Below, piece after piece: positions 1 through 5,211 of a DNA stretch of 28,499 nucleotides. Within the stretch, counting starts at the first letter, position 1. Every line of letters begins with the position of its first letter. Source of the DNA: a virus; the IMG/VR virus record IMGVR_UViG_3300044655_001778, positions 1 through 28,499 of that record; one strand, 5' to 3'. Position numbers and translations under genes: made by a program. The notes beneath the pieces are model-generated. The model was not told the DNA's origin. It saw only the letters and a list, made by a program, of their open reading frames with translations, and did not search any database.

Positions 1-193
1 AACTCAAGTTGGCATCACGCAAGTTGGCAGCACGCAAGTTGGCATAACTCAAGTTGGCATCACGCAAGTTGGCATAACTCAAGTCGGTTTTTGCTTTTAT
101 TGCAAATTCAACTGTTATCCTTATCGAGTTGTTTTCTTGTTCATGAGAAAACAATACTTCGTTAGTTATTTTGTGCTTTATTTCTATTTTCAT
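1..193 (-). CDS. Pentapeptide-repeat protein, N-terminal part (runs off the left edge)
   Basis: An open frame starts at ATG 193-191 on the minus strand and continues past base 1. The first 37 or so residues are non-repetitive (starting MKIEIKHKITNEVLF). After that the frame reads in five-residue units of the type A-N-L-x-x (for example SYANLRDANLSYANLR), which is the pentapeptide-repeat signature. At DNA level this appears as 15-base tandem units containing CAAGTTGGCA on the plus strand. Such repeats fold as a right-handed quadrilateral beta helix. Phages often carry short pentapeptide proteins with this kind of leader, but their role is rarely known. GAGATAA just upstream of the ATG may serve as ribosome binding site. 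The family is clear; the function and the C terminus cannot be seen. Confidence 0.85.
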   Translation of the reverse strand, partial: MKIEIKHKITNEVLFSHEQENNSIRITVEFAIKAKTDLSYANLRDANLSYANLRAANLRDANLS

Positions 194-241
194 TGTTATC
201 TCGTTAAAAAGACCTTGACCAAAGCCATGGTTTGAGCTTTC

Positions 242-363
242 AATGCTGACGACTGGTTGGAATCGAACCAACGCAATACACCGTCACAACGGGGCTTTAG
301 GTAGCTACAACTAAGAACCCACCGACAGCAGCTCTCCCAACTGAAGCTACAATCGCCAGCATT
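242..363 (-). tRNA. tRNA-like element with extended acceptor stem and abnormal anticodon region
   Basis: Read on the minus strand, the core lies at 356 to 248. The acceptor stem GCGATTG pairs with CAGTCGT. The D arm is GCTT-CAGTTGGGA-GAGC with the usual A14, G18, G19 and A21. The T arm GTTGG-TTCGATT-CCAAC is perfect. Between the D and T arms lie 58 bases instead of the usual 23 to about 40, and no clean 5-bp anticodon stem with a 7-base loop is found. The best anticodon stem is GCTGT with ACGGT, enclosing about 40 bases. The acceptor helix continues outward for seven more pairs (AATGCTG with CAGCATT), and no CCA is encoded. It is either a degenerate or interrupted tRNA or a tRNA mimic. The amino acid cannot be assigned. 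Confidence 0.45.
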
Positions 364-384
364 CAAACCTCAAAGAGCAATCAG

Positions 385-531
385 CTACCTGAATCTGTTA
401 TTAAAAACAAAACAGGCTTTATCAAATTGAGCATCGTAAGTACGCGATTCATGGCAAATATCAATAAACGCTCTTAGTTCTGCTTGACTCATGGTTTCAA
501 ATTTTGTTTGTCTTTTTGTTTTCGCTTTCAT
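385..531 (-). CDS. Small hypothetical protein (48 aa)
   Basis: The frame runs from ATG 531-529 to TAG 387-385 and is too short for usual ORF cut-offs. The product begins MKAKTKRQTKFETM and contains a polar, mixed-charge region (SQAELRAFIDICHESRTYDA) ending in CFVFNNRFR. An internal ATG at 492 (MSQAEL) is an alternative start. It lies just downstream of the terminator of the repressor gene and upstream of the tRNA-like element on the same strand. The ribosome binding site is weak (GGA about 9 bases before the ATG). No domain is recognised. The natural-looking composition and lack of competing frames support a gene, but only moderately. Confidence 0.5.
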   Translation of the reverse strand: MKAKTKRQTKFETMSQAELRAFIDICHESRTYDAQFDKACFVFNNRFR

Positions 532-542
532 TTTTATTGTCC

Positions 543-569
543 AAAAAGACCGGCTAAACGTCAGCCGGT
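543..569 (-). terminator. Rho-independent terminator of the repressor transcript
   Basis: On the minus strand ACCGGCT and AGCCGGT form a 7-bp stem with a 7-base loop, followed by CTTTTT. It lies about 110 bases past the stop of the repressor gene and before the small protein at 385-531. It should therefore end leftward transcription from the immunity region. Confidence 0.75.
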
Positions 570-677
570 TTGAGTTAGGAGTTTCACATCACAAAGCAGC
601 TTGCTTTGTTGGGTGTAATATTAGCATTATGCGAATAATTTGCAATAGGCAAAAGCAAATAAATTTTACAAAAAAAC

Positions 678-992
678 TCAATCACAGATTAAACCGATGA
701 TTTCCTTAAGTATTTTTTTTTGCTCATCCGTTAGGGTTGGTTCTTTTTTTTGTGATGCTGTAGGCGTTTTATCACCTTTTCCGGTAGCCAACCACTCTAC
801 ACCCACTTCTAAAAGCAAACAAATTTCAATTAGCTTTTCAGTGCTGGGCATTTTTAAGCCATTCAGCCACTCACTAAGAGTGGGTGCTGATACACCAAGG
901 CTTTTGGCCCATACAGCCTGCATACGTTCGCCAGGCCATTTATCAAGCAGTGATACCCGTAGTCTAAAAGAAAACTCTCTCTTTATGTCCAC
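678..992 (-). CDS. XRE-family transcriptional repressor (short, CI-like)
   Basis: A helix-turn-helix DNA-binding protein of 104 residues if started at GTG 992-990. The HTH covers roughly residues 20-65 (MQAVWAKSLGVSAPTLSEWLNG, given here in parts: MQAVWAKSLGV and SAPTLSEWLNG). The C terminus is a short Lys/Glu-rich tail; there is no S24 peptidase domain, so RecA-stimulated self-cleavage is not expected. An upstream in-frame ATG at 1076 would add 28 residues, but that stretch crosses both promoters and the operator region and overlaps the divergent gene start. GTG 992 sits exactly six bases after a good -10 (TATACT, 1004-999), so the mRNA would be leaderless, as for lambda cI made from PRM. 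Its position back-to-back with a Cro-like gene supports the repressor role. Confidence 0.8.
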   Translation of the reverse strand: MDIKREFSFRLRVSLLDKWPGERMQAVWAKSLGVSAPTLSEWLNGLKMPSTEKLIEICLLLEVGVEWLATGKGDKTPTASQKKEPTLTDEQKKILKEIIGLICD

Positions 993-998
993 GCTTGA

Positions 999-1027
999 AG
1001 TATAGGCGTTAATAACTTTGCAATCAG
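999..1027 (-). promoter_or_regulatory. Leftward repressor promoter (PRM-like)
   Basis: The -10 box TATACT is at 1004-999. The -35 at 17-bp spacing (CTGATT, 1027-1022) is poor, as in promoters that need activation by their own repressor. A start about seven bases downstream falls on the GTG codon at 992. A palindrome (1017-1031) covers the -35 position. Confidence 0.55.
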
Positions 1028-1055
1028 CAAATATTTTGTTGCTACAATGTTTGTA
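1017..1055. promoter_or_regulatory. Candidate operators of the phage switch
   Basis: Two near-perfect inverted repeats lie between the divergent promoters: TTTGC-AATCA-GCAAA at 1017-1031 and TACAA-TGT-TTGTA at 1043-1055. A third, shorter one, TTGT-TGCT-ACAA, is at 1036-1047. The first covers the leftward -35; the second and third cover the -35 and spacer of the rightward promoter. Their placement suits binding by the XRE repressor and the Cro-like protein. Which arm sequence belongs to which protein cannot be told. Confidence 0.5.
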
Positions 1056-1067
1056 ATCGACTAATAT
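1039..1067 (+). promoter_or_regulatory. Rightward early promoter (PR-like)
   Basis: TTGCTA (1039-1044), a 17-bp spacer and TAATAT (1062-1067) form a sigma70-type promoter. The expected start lies at or within a few bases of ATG 1075, so the Cro-like mRNA is nearly or fully leaderless. An overlapping extended -10 (TGCTACAAT, 1040-1048) is an alternative. Confidence 0.6.
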
Positions 1068-1074
1068 AGTGCCC

Positions 1075-1263
1075 ATGAAAAAGCTCCTAGAATACAGATT
1101 GGCTCATAAACTTAACCAAAGGCAAATGGCTGCATTTATTGGCTTTTCTCCCGTCACTTATCACGAGTGGGAAAAAGGCAAAAAAAGGATGAGCCGAACT
1201 GCTGCTTTGGTTGTTGCTGAAAAAACGGGTTTATCCCGCGATTATTTAATTTTTGGCGATTAG
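1075..1263 (+). CDS. Cro-like HTH regulator (62 aa)
   Basis: A small DNA-binding protein that consists almost entirely of an XRE/Cro-type helix-turn-helix: MKKLLEYRLAHKLNQRQMAA, then FIGFSPVTYHEWEKGKKRMS, ending LSRDYLIFGD. It is transcribed divergently from the XRE repressor and is the first gene of the rightward transcript, the classical position of Cro. A GTG at 1069 would add two residues. ATG 1075 is preferred because the -10 at 1062-1067 places the mRNA start there and there is no Shine-Dalgarno sequence. It would compete with the repressor for the operators at 1017-1055 and so favour the lytic route; that role is inferred from position. Confidence 0.75.
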   Translation: MKKLLEYRLAHKLNQRQMAAFIGFSPVTYHEWEKGKKRMSRTAALVVAEKTGLSRDYLIFGD

Positions 1264-1299
1264 TCATGCTGCCAACATGCATCAATCAGTTTAAAGCCG

Positions 1300-1350
1300 C
1301 TTGCAGACCGGCTAAGTCTGCGCTCTCGTTAGTTAGGACAGGGGAAACCC
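1300..1350 (+). promoter_or_regulatory. Possible nut-like antitermination element
   Basis: Downstream of the Cro-like gene lie a GCAGAC/GTCTGC hairpin (1304-1322), a boxA-like CGCTCTCGT (1321-1329), and 11 bases later a hairpin GGG-GAAA-CCC (1341-1350) with a GNRA tetraloop, the loop class seen in lambdoid boxB. A strong terminator follows at once. The order cro, boxA, boxB-like hairpin, terminator copies lambda cro-nutR-tR1. The boxA match is only partial, and no N-like arginine-rich protein was found in the window. Confidence 0.35.
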
Positions 1351-1355
1351 AACTA

Positions 1356-1401
1356 GCCCACGTTTGCATTGCGGAATCGCGGTGGCGTGGGCGTTTTTTT
1401 T
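1356..1401 (+). terminator. Strong Rho-independent terminator (tR1-like position)
   Basis: GCCCACG (1356-1362) pairs with CGTGGGC (1386-1392). Between them a second hairpin CATTGCG-GAAT-CGCGGTG can form, and eight T residues follow (1394-1401). It stands between the Cro-like gene and the RHH gene, only 10 bases before the latter's ATG, so it must be read through for early expression. Confidence 0.75.
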
Positions 1402-1411
1402 GGGTGGCGGC

Positions 1412-1615
1412 ATGAACGCTATTTGCGAGCTGAAAGCCAAGGTTACGGAACAGACTCATGATGATTTCCTTGTTGCGGCTCGTCATCTTGGATTCTCCAC
1501 GCGATCAGAGTTTTTGAGATACATCGTAGAGCGTGAGCTTTACGGTATTTCGGCACAGTTACAGATTACGAGAATACCTGGTGCTTATACAGGGCAGGAT
1601 TCTCAAAAAGTTTGA
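1412..1615 (+). CDS. Ribbon-helix-helix (CopG/Arc-type) protein, 67 aa
   Basis: The protein begins MNAICELKAKVTEQTHDDF. A beta strand (ELKAKVTEQ) is followed by two helices (HDDFLVAARHLGF and TRSEFLRYIVERELYG), which is the RHH fold of small dimeric DNA-binding proteins. The last 20 residues look disordered. The frame is open upstream to a possible start at 1364, but that stretch is the terminator hairpin and its T tract, so ATG 1412 is chosen. It stands where lambda has cII, directly after a terminator, and could be a second early regulator. Two other RHH proteins in the window (10413-10595, 11243-11458) are related to each other but not obviously to this one. Confidence 0.65.
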   Translation: MNAICELKAKVTEQTHDDFLVAARHLGFSTRSEFLRYIVERELYGISAQLQITRIPGAYTGQDSQKV

Positions 1616-2037
1616 CCCTGTTTTGTGTGCGTTAGCGTACAGACAGGCATGAAGTAATGGAAACACGCAATAAGCGGACATAGCCAGAGACAGACCCTGA
1701 AAGGCCGGAGTAATTACCGGGTGAATTGGCAAGACGGCAGGAACTTAGCGCGAAACAAAGCTAGGCCGTTTTGAAACCATAGAAGCGGGGAAGGTTGATT
1801 GTACTGGTTACAAAGTAGGCAGGCGTGGGGTAGTTAATGGTTATCTCTTAACTCCCGAACGATGATTGATAAAAGCAAATTAGCCATTAGGCGAGCTGTA
1901 AAACTGAAGGTTGTTAGTAGCATCAACGGTCACAGCGGATTATCACATAAAAAGCCAGGAGGCCCAAGTAACCAACAAAACCGCTTCGGGTGCAATTTGC
2001 GCCTTGGGTAAGTTATACCCTGAAAACTGAGGTTTAC
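1616..2037 (+). ncRNA. Hairpin-rich region without a convincing gene; candidate structured RNA or long leader
   Basis: About 420 bases carry no good coding frame on either strand. Many helices are predicted: CCTGT...ACAGG enclosing TGTGCG-TTAG-CGTACA (1617-1647); CCGG...CCGG; ACGGC...GCCGT enclosing TAGC...GCTA; GGG-T-AGTTAA...TTAACT-CCC; GTTG...CAAC; CCCAAG...CTTGGG with inner hairpins; and GGGTA-AGTTA-TACCC just before the ribosome binding site of the next gene. This density of nested stems resembles a folded RNA more than spacer. It could be a trans-acting RNA, a regulatory leader for the replication operon, or a replication origin. It matches no RNA family I can name with confidence. Confidence 0.4.
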
Positions 2038-2304
2038 ATGAGAATTGATATGAATGTCCCTTTCCAAGACAAGGACGAAGCAAAGGCTCTTGGTGCTAGA
2101 TGGGATGGCTTCAAAAGGTGCTGGTTTATAGTCGATCAGGAAGATTTGAACCCATTCATTAAATGGTTTCCTGAGTATTTAACCCGCCCATACAACAACA
2201 ATCCTGGACAGGGAAAAAAGAAGAAAAAGAAAAAAAGCAATACAAGTCAATACGGTTTGAAAGACATACACAAACAAAGTGTTAAGCATTTCAAAACAAT
2301 TTAA
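2038..2304 (+). CDS. DUF5710-domain protein (88 aa)
   Basis: The N-terminal 50 residues show the DUF5710 pattern: MRIDMNVPFQDKDEAKALGA, then RWDGFKRCWFI, then an acidic stretch and FIKWFPEYL. In larger proteins this domain accompanies primases, DNA methylases and conjugation proteins; alone its function is unknown. The C-terminal 35 residues are very basic, with a run of lysines (GKKKKKKKS), which suggests nucleic-acid contact. Start chosen at ATG 2038 because TGAGGT lies five bases upstream; an earlier in-frame start at 1990 falls within the hairpin region. It is the first gene of the replication operon and precedes the helicase. Confidence 0.75.
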   Translation: MRIDMNVPFQDKDEAKALGARWDGFKRCWFIVDQEDLNPFIKWFPEYLTRPYNNNPGQGKKKKKKKSNTSQYGLKDIHKQSVKHFKTI

Positions 2305-2310
2305 ATAAAA

Positions 2311-2345
2311 AAGCCGGTCATTCCCGCGAAGAAAGTAACCGGCTT
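2311..2345. terminator. Hairpin between DUF5710 and helicase genes
   Basis: AAGCCGGT (2311-2318) and ACCGGCTT (2338-2345) form an 8-bp stem. On the minus strand a T-rich run (complement of 2303-2312) follows, so it can terminate leftward transcripts. On the plus strand no T tract follows; there it may act as a pause or processing site. Confidence 0.45.
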
Positions 2346-2370
2346 AGTGTTCAACGAACGAGGTGATTAT

Positions 2371-3846
2371 ATGACGGAACTAAGTTTAAGGCCATATCAG
2401 ATAACGCAAAACAATGCGATACGCCAATCCTTTGGGAAGGGTAATCGCAGAATCATAAGCTGTATTGCTACCGGATCAGGCAAAAGTGCAATGCTTGCCG
2501 ATTTAACAAAAAATATGCTTGATAAATCGCCTATCGCAAGGGTTTTGATAGTGTTGCCGCGTAGATCGTTGGTTATGCAGTTGTCAGAATCATTTAGCGG
2601 ATGGGGCATTAATCACGGAATTATTATGGCAGGGATAAAGCCGGTTAATTTGCCAAGAGTGCAGATAGCAAGCATTGACACATATTTGAGCAGGCTTAGC
2701 AGTAGTTACATCGAATTGTTTAACGCCGATATGTTAATTATTGATGAAATGCATCTTCAATTTACAGCAAAAAAACTGGAATTGTTTAGCAATTACCCGT
2801 TAGTAATCGGATTTTCTGCAACACCTATTGCACCAAAAAAGCAAAGCTTAGGCATTTTTTATCATGACATCGTGGAAACCATCACGATGCAACAATTGAT
2901 GGATCAAGGATTTTTAACGCCGTTGAAGTGCTACGCAAAACCTGGAATTGATCTATCAGGCTTGAAAACTGATGCAGATGGCGACTATAGGGAATCACAA
3001 CTAGGCGACGTAATGGATAAGCCGCAATTAGTGGGCGACATATACGCCAACTGGAAGCGTTTAGCAGCCGGAAAACCAACAGTGATATTCGCATCAAGCC
3101 AAGCACATGCGCGGCATTTATGCGAAGAATTCAACGGCCATGGGTGGAGGTTCCACTATGTCGATTGCAACTATTCAGATGACGAAAGACAGGGGATTTT
3201 CGATGAAGTTAGAACAGGAAAAGCGATTGGGATTGTTAATGTTGGGATTGTCAGCGTCGGTATTGATATTCCTAATCTCGAATGTGTGGTTCTTGCACGA
3301 CCCACAAAACTTATTAGCGTGTATTTGCAATGTGTTGGGCGCGTTACTCGTCTTGCTACTGGTAAACAAAGCGGAATCGTTATTGACCACGCTGGAATCA
3401 TCGAAAAAATAGGCTTACCCACAGATGCTTTTGAATGGTCACTTGACGGAAAAGAATCCGTCGAAGAGCGGGCCAGGAAAAAGAAAGAAGATCGCAAGGG
3501 ACCAAAAGAGCTAGTTTGCAAAAAATGCGAAACCGTTTTTAAAAGCCGTCGATCATGCCCTGCTTGCGGATTTGAGATTATCCCAAAAGGCGACGCAATC
3601 CCCGTACACCAAGCCGAGCTGCAAGAGGTCAAAAAAGTACCAAGCATAGAAAAAGAAGATTGGTATCAACAGATGCTAGGTTGGTGCAGACGTACCGGCA
3701 AGCGTGACGGCGTGGCTTTTTATGCCTATCAGGCGAAATTCGGCGTACAGCCAGCCTGGAAGAAGGTAGCAAAAGAGCCTACGTCCGACGTTGTCAACTA
3801 CATGAAGCACAGACAGATTGCTTATGCAAAAGGACGTGCAGCATGA
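2371..3846 (+). CDS. Superfamily 2 DEAD/DEAH-type helicase
   Basis: An ATP-dependent nucleic-acid helicase of 491 residues, probably the replicative or origin-opening helicase of the phage. Motifs in order: Q-like RPYQ near the N terminus, Walker A ATGSGKS (about 33-39), motif II DEMH (about 125-128), motif III SATP (149-152), motif VI QCVGRVTR (320-327). A four-cysteine zinc site (C383, C386, C396, C399) follows the helicase core. The C-terminal 80 residues are a separate region seen in phage helicases of this kind. Start at ATG 2371 is set by GAGGTGA six bases upstream; GTG 2347 is unlikely. It overlaps the primase gene by ATGA, so the two are probably translationally coupled. Confidence 0.92.
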   Translation: MTELSLRPYQITQNNAIRQSFGKGNRRIISCIATGSGKSAMLADLTKNMLDKSPIARVLIVLPRRSLVMQLSESFSGWGINHGIIMAGIKPVNLPRVQIASIDTYLSRLSSSYIELFNADMLIIDEMHLQFTAKKLELFSNYPLVIGFSATPIAPKKQSLGIFYHDIVETITMQQLMDQGFLTPLKCYAKPGIDLSGLKTDADGDYRESQLGDVMDKPQLVGDIYANWKRLAAGKPTVIFASSQAHARHLCEEFNGHGWRFHYVDCNYSDDERQGIFDEVRTGKAIGIVNVGIVSVGIDIPNLECVVLARPTKLISVYLQCVGRVTRLATGKQSGIVIDHAGIIEKIGLPTDAFEWSLDGKESVEERARKKKEDRKGPKELVCKKCETVFKSRRSCPACGFEIIPKGDAIPVHQAELQEVKKVPSIEKEDWYQQMLGWCRRTGKRDGVAFYAYQAKFGVQPAWKKVAKEPTSDVVNYMKHRQIAYAKGRAA

Positions 3847-4805
3847 TCGCATTAGTAGACATCCATCAGCAATGCTCAGGCCGTTGGAGTGGCGTTTTGA
3901 CCGCTATAGGACTGCCAAGACAAGCGTTTACAGGAAAGCACGGTGATTGCCTTGTCTGCGGTGACGATCGCAAGAATGCCCGCTGGAACCCAAAGAAAGA
4001 ATACTGGGTGTGTTCAAAGTGCGGCGTTACTCAGGCCATGGAATTAGCCCTTAAATTTACCGGCGAATCATTCAGACAAACAGCAGCCCGTATTCGTGGC
4101 GAGAGAATAGAAACCATGGAACCCATTAAACGAGAATATGACTATGAAAAAAATAAAACCAGATTACAAGCAATTCACAAAACATTATCAAGACTTACTG
4201 AACAATCGTTGGCCTTTGCCTACTTTACAGAGCGCGGCATTTCGGTTCTGCCAGAAAAGAATTGTCACGAAAGCACAGGCGTTCCTTATTACCAGGACGG
4301 AGCAAAACAAGGGGCATTCCCCGCGTTATGTTCATCTTTCAGAAACATCAGCGGCGAGATTTGCAGTTATCACGTTACCTATTTATCAGACGATTGCAAA
4401 ACAAAAAGAGCCATTGAATCGCCAAAAAAAATACTTCCATCACTATTCCCGCTTGCCGGTTGTTCTATCCAACTGTTTGAGCCAAAAGCCGGAGTTTTAG
4501 GGATAGCGGAAGGCATAGAAACAGCGCTTGCTGTGCATCAACTTGAAGGCTTGCCGATGTGGGCGGCTGGCAATGCGGTTTTGATGGAAGCCTTGCAGGT
4601 TCCTGAGTCAGTAAATGAGGTTTGGATTTACGCTGATAACGATGCGAGTTTCACCGGCCAAAAAGCGGCTTACACCCTAGCCAATAGATTAAAGCGCGAA
4701 GGGAAAAAGGTTTTTGTTGAGATTCCGAAGGAGGTCGGAACCGATTTTTTGGACGAATTAAACCGCGAACGCTCCGAGACAGAAGCCCGGAGACAGCCGA
4801 CGTGA
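3843..4805 (+). CDS. DNA primase with zinc-binding and Toprim domains
   Basis: Synthesises RNA primers for phage replication. An N-terminal zinc ribbon is formed by C36, C39, C57 and C60 (CLVCG and CSKCG). A linker of about 150 residues leads to a Toprim domain, with catalytic Glu in EGIETALA (about 223) and the acidic YADND motif (about 263-267). The protein ends soon after Toprim (320 residues) and has no helicase domain of its own, unlike T7 gp4 or P4 alpha. The overlapping upstream SF2 helicase presumably supplies that activity. The ATGA overlap at each end marks it as part of a compact operon. Confidence 0.9.
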   Translation: MIALVDIHQQCSGRWSGVLTAIGLPRQAFTGKHGDCLVCGDDRKNARWNPKKEYWVCSKCGVTQAMELALKFTGESFRQTAARIRGERIETMEPIKREYDYEKNKTRLQAIHKTLSRLTEQSLAFAYFTERGISVLPEKNCHESTGVPYYQDGAKQGAFPALCSSFRNISGEICSYHVTYLSDDCKTKRAIESPKKILPSLFPLAGCSIQLFEPKAGVLGIAEGIETALAVHQLEGLPMWAAGNAVLMEALQVPESVNEVWIYADNDASFTGQKAAYTLANRLKREGKKVFVEIPKEVGTDFLDELNRERSETEARRQPT

Positions 4806-4939
4806 TGAATATATTGAAATCAGCGTTTGGGCCATTGCCGTTTATGCATATCGAAATCGATGGAGAAGTGATTGTTAGCGTTGACAGAAGGGAAGCCGGT
4901 AAACCGTACTGGGACGGATGTTTGAGGCTAACACGATGA
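4805..4939 (+). CDS. Small hypothetical protein (44 aa)
   Basis: Starts at ATG 4805, overlapping the primase stop (TGATG), and ends at TGA 4937-4939, overlapping the next start. The sequence begins MNILKSAFGPLPFMHIEI and ends WDGCLRLTR; it alternates hydrophobic and charged residues like a small beta-sheet protein. Overlaps at both ends fit the coupling pattern of this operon, which is the main reason to call it. No family is recognised. Confidence 0.6.
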   Translation: MNILKSAFGPLPFMHIEIDGEVIVSVDRREAGKPYWDGCLRLTR

Positions 4940-5211
4940 TGCCTAAATTTGAAAATGTAATCCCAAAATGCGCAGATAAGGAGTCAGTGTATCTGTGGTT
5001 GGTTGCAGCGGATAGCACTTACCTTTATCCGCCAGCAGCCGGATTCTGCACAGATTGTCATCCTGCATATCAGGCAAGAATGATTAAAGATGGGCGTTGT
5101 GAAAATCCAGATGTACGTTTCATGGTTCAGAGGCAATCAATTTACGGCGTAATCCGTGACTTTACAGTGCCAAAGGGGAAAAGGGAAAAAGGAGTGGTTA
5201 TAGATGATTGA
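4936..5211 (+). CDS. Hypothetical protein with a Cys/His motif (91 aa)
   Basis: The central segment FCTDCHPAYQARMIKDGRC carries C-x2-C-H and a further Cys, suggesting a small metal site. Proteins with this C-T-D-C...YQARM...GRC pattern occur in several phage early operons without assigned function. Start taken at ATG 4936 (ATGA overlap with the preceding stop, GAGG eight bases upstream) rather than ATG 4918. The C terminus is basic (KGKREKG). It overlaps the PP-loop enzyme start by eight bases. Confidence 0.7.
   Translation: MMPKFENVIPKCADKESVYLWLVAADSTYLYPPAAGFCTDCHPAYQARMIKDGRCENPDVRFMVQRQSIYGVIRDFTVPKGKREKGVVIDD

Noticed and set aside
1-95. 15-base tandem repeats considered as a CRISPR, iteron or origin repeat
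   Set aside because: The minus-strand translation gives a perfect pentapeptide repeat (A-N-L-x-x), so the periodicity is explained by coding.
242-363. Attachment site within the tRNA-like element
   Set aside because: T-arm sequences are frequent att cores, but no integrase gene, second copy or direct repeat is visible in the window.
697-1005. 102-residue plus-strand frame opposite the repressor
   Set aside because: It is the antisense shadow of the XRE repressor, has no ribosome binding site, and its Ser/Phe-rich composition is that of a reverse-strand frame.
1862-2011. Basic 49-residue frame (MIDKSKLAIRRAVKLK...) in the hairpin-rich region
   Set aside because: No Shine-Dalgarno, it crosses several strong predicted helices, and no family is recognisable. 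It is kept as a remote possibility for an RNA-binding peptide but not called.
3107-3412. 101-residue plus-strand frame with hydrophobic stretches inside the helicase gene
   Set aside because: It is fully contained in the helicase coding region, which has intact motifs in the main frame; the hydrophobic look comes from frame shift of the Val/Ile-rich helicase sequence.
4138-4500. 120-residue frame inside the primase gene
   Set aside because: Shadow of the primase in another frame; no ribosome binding site and no recognisable domain.
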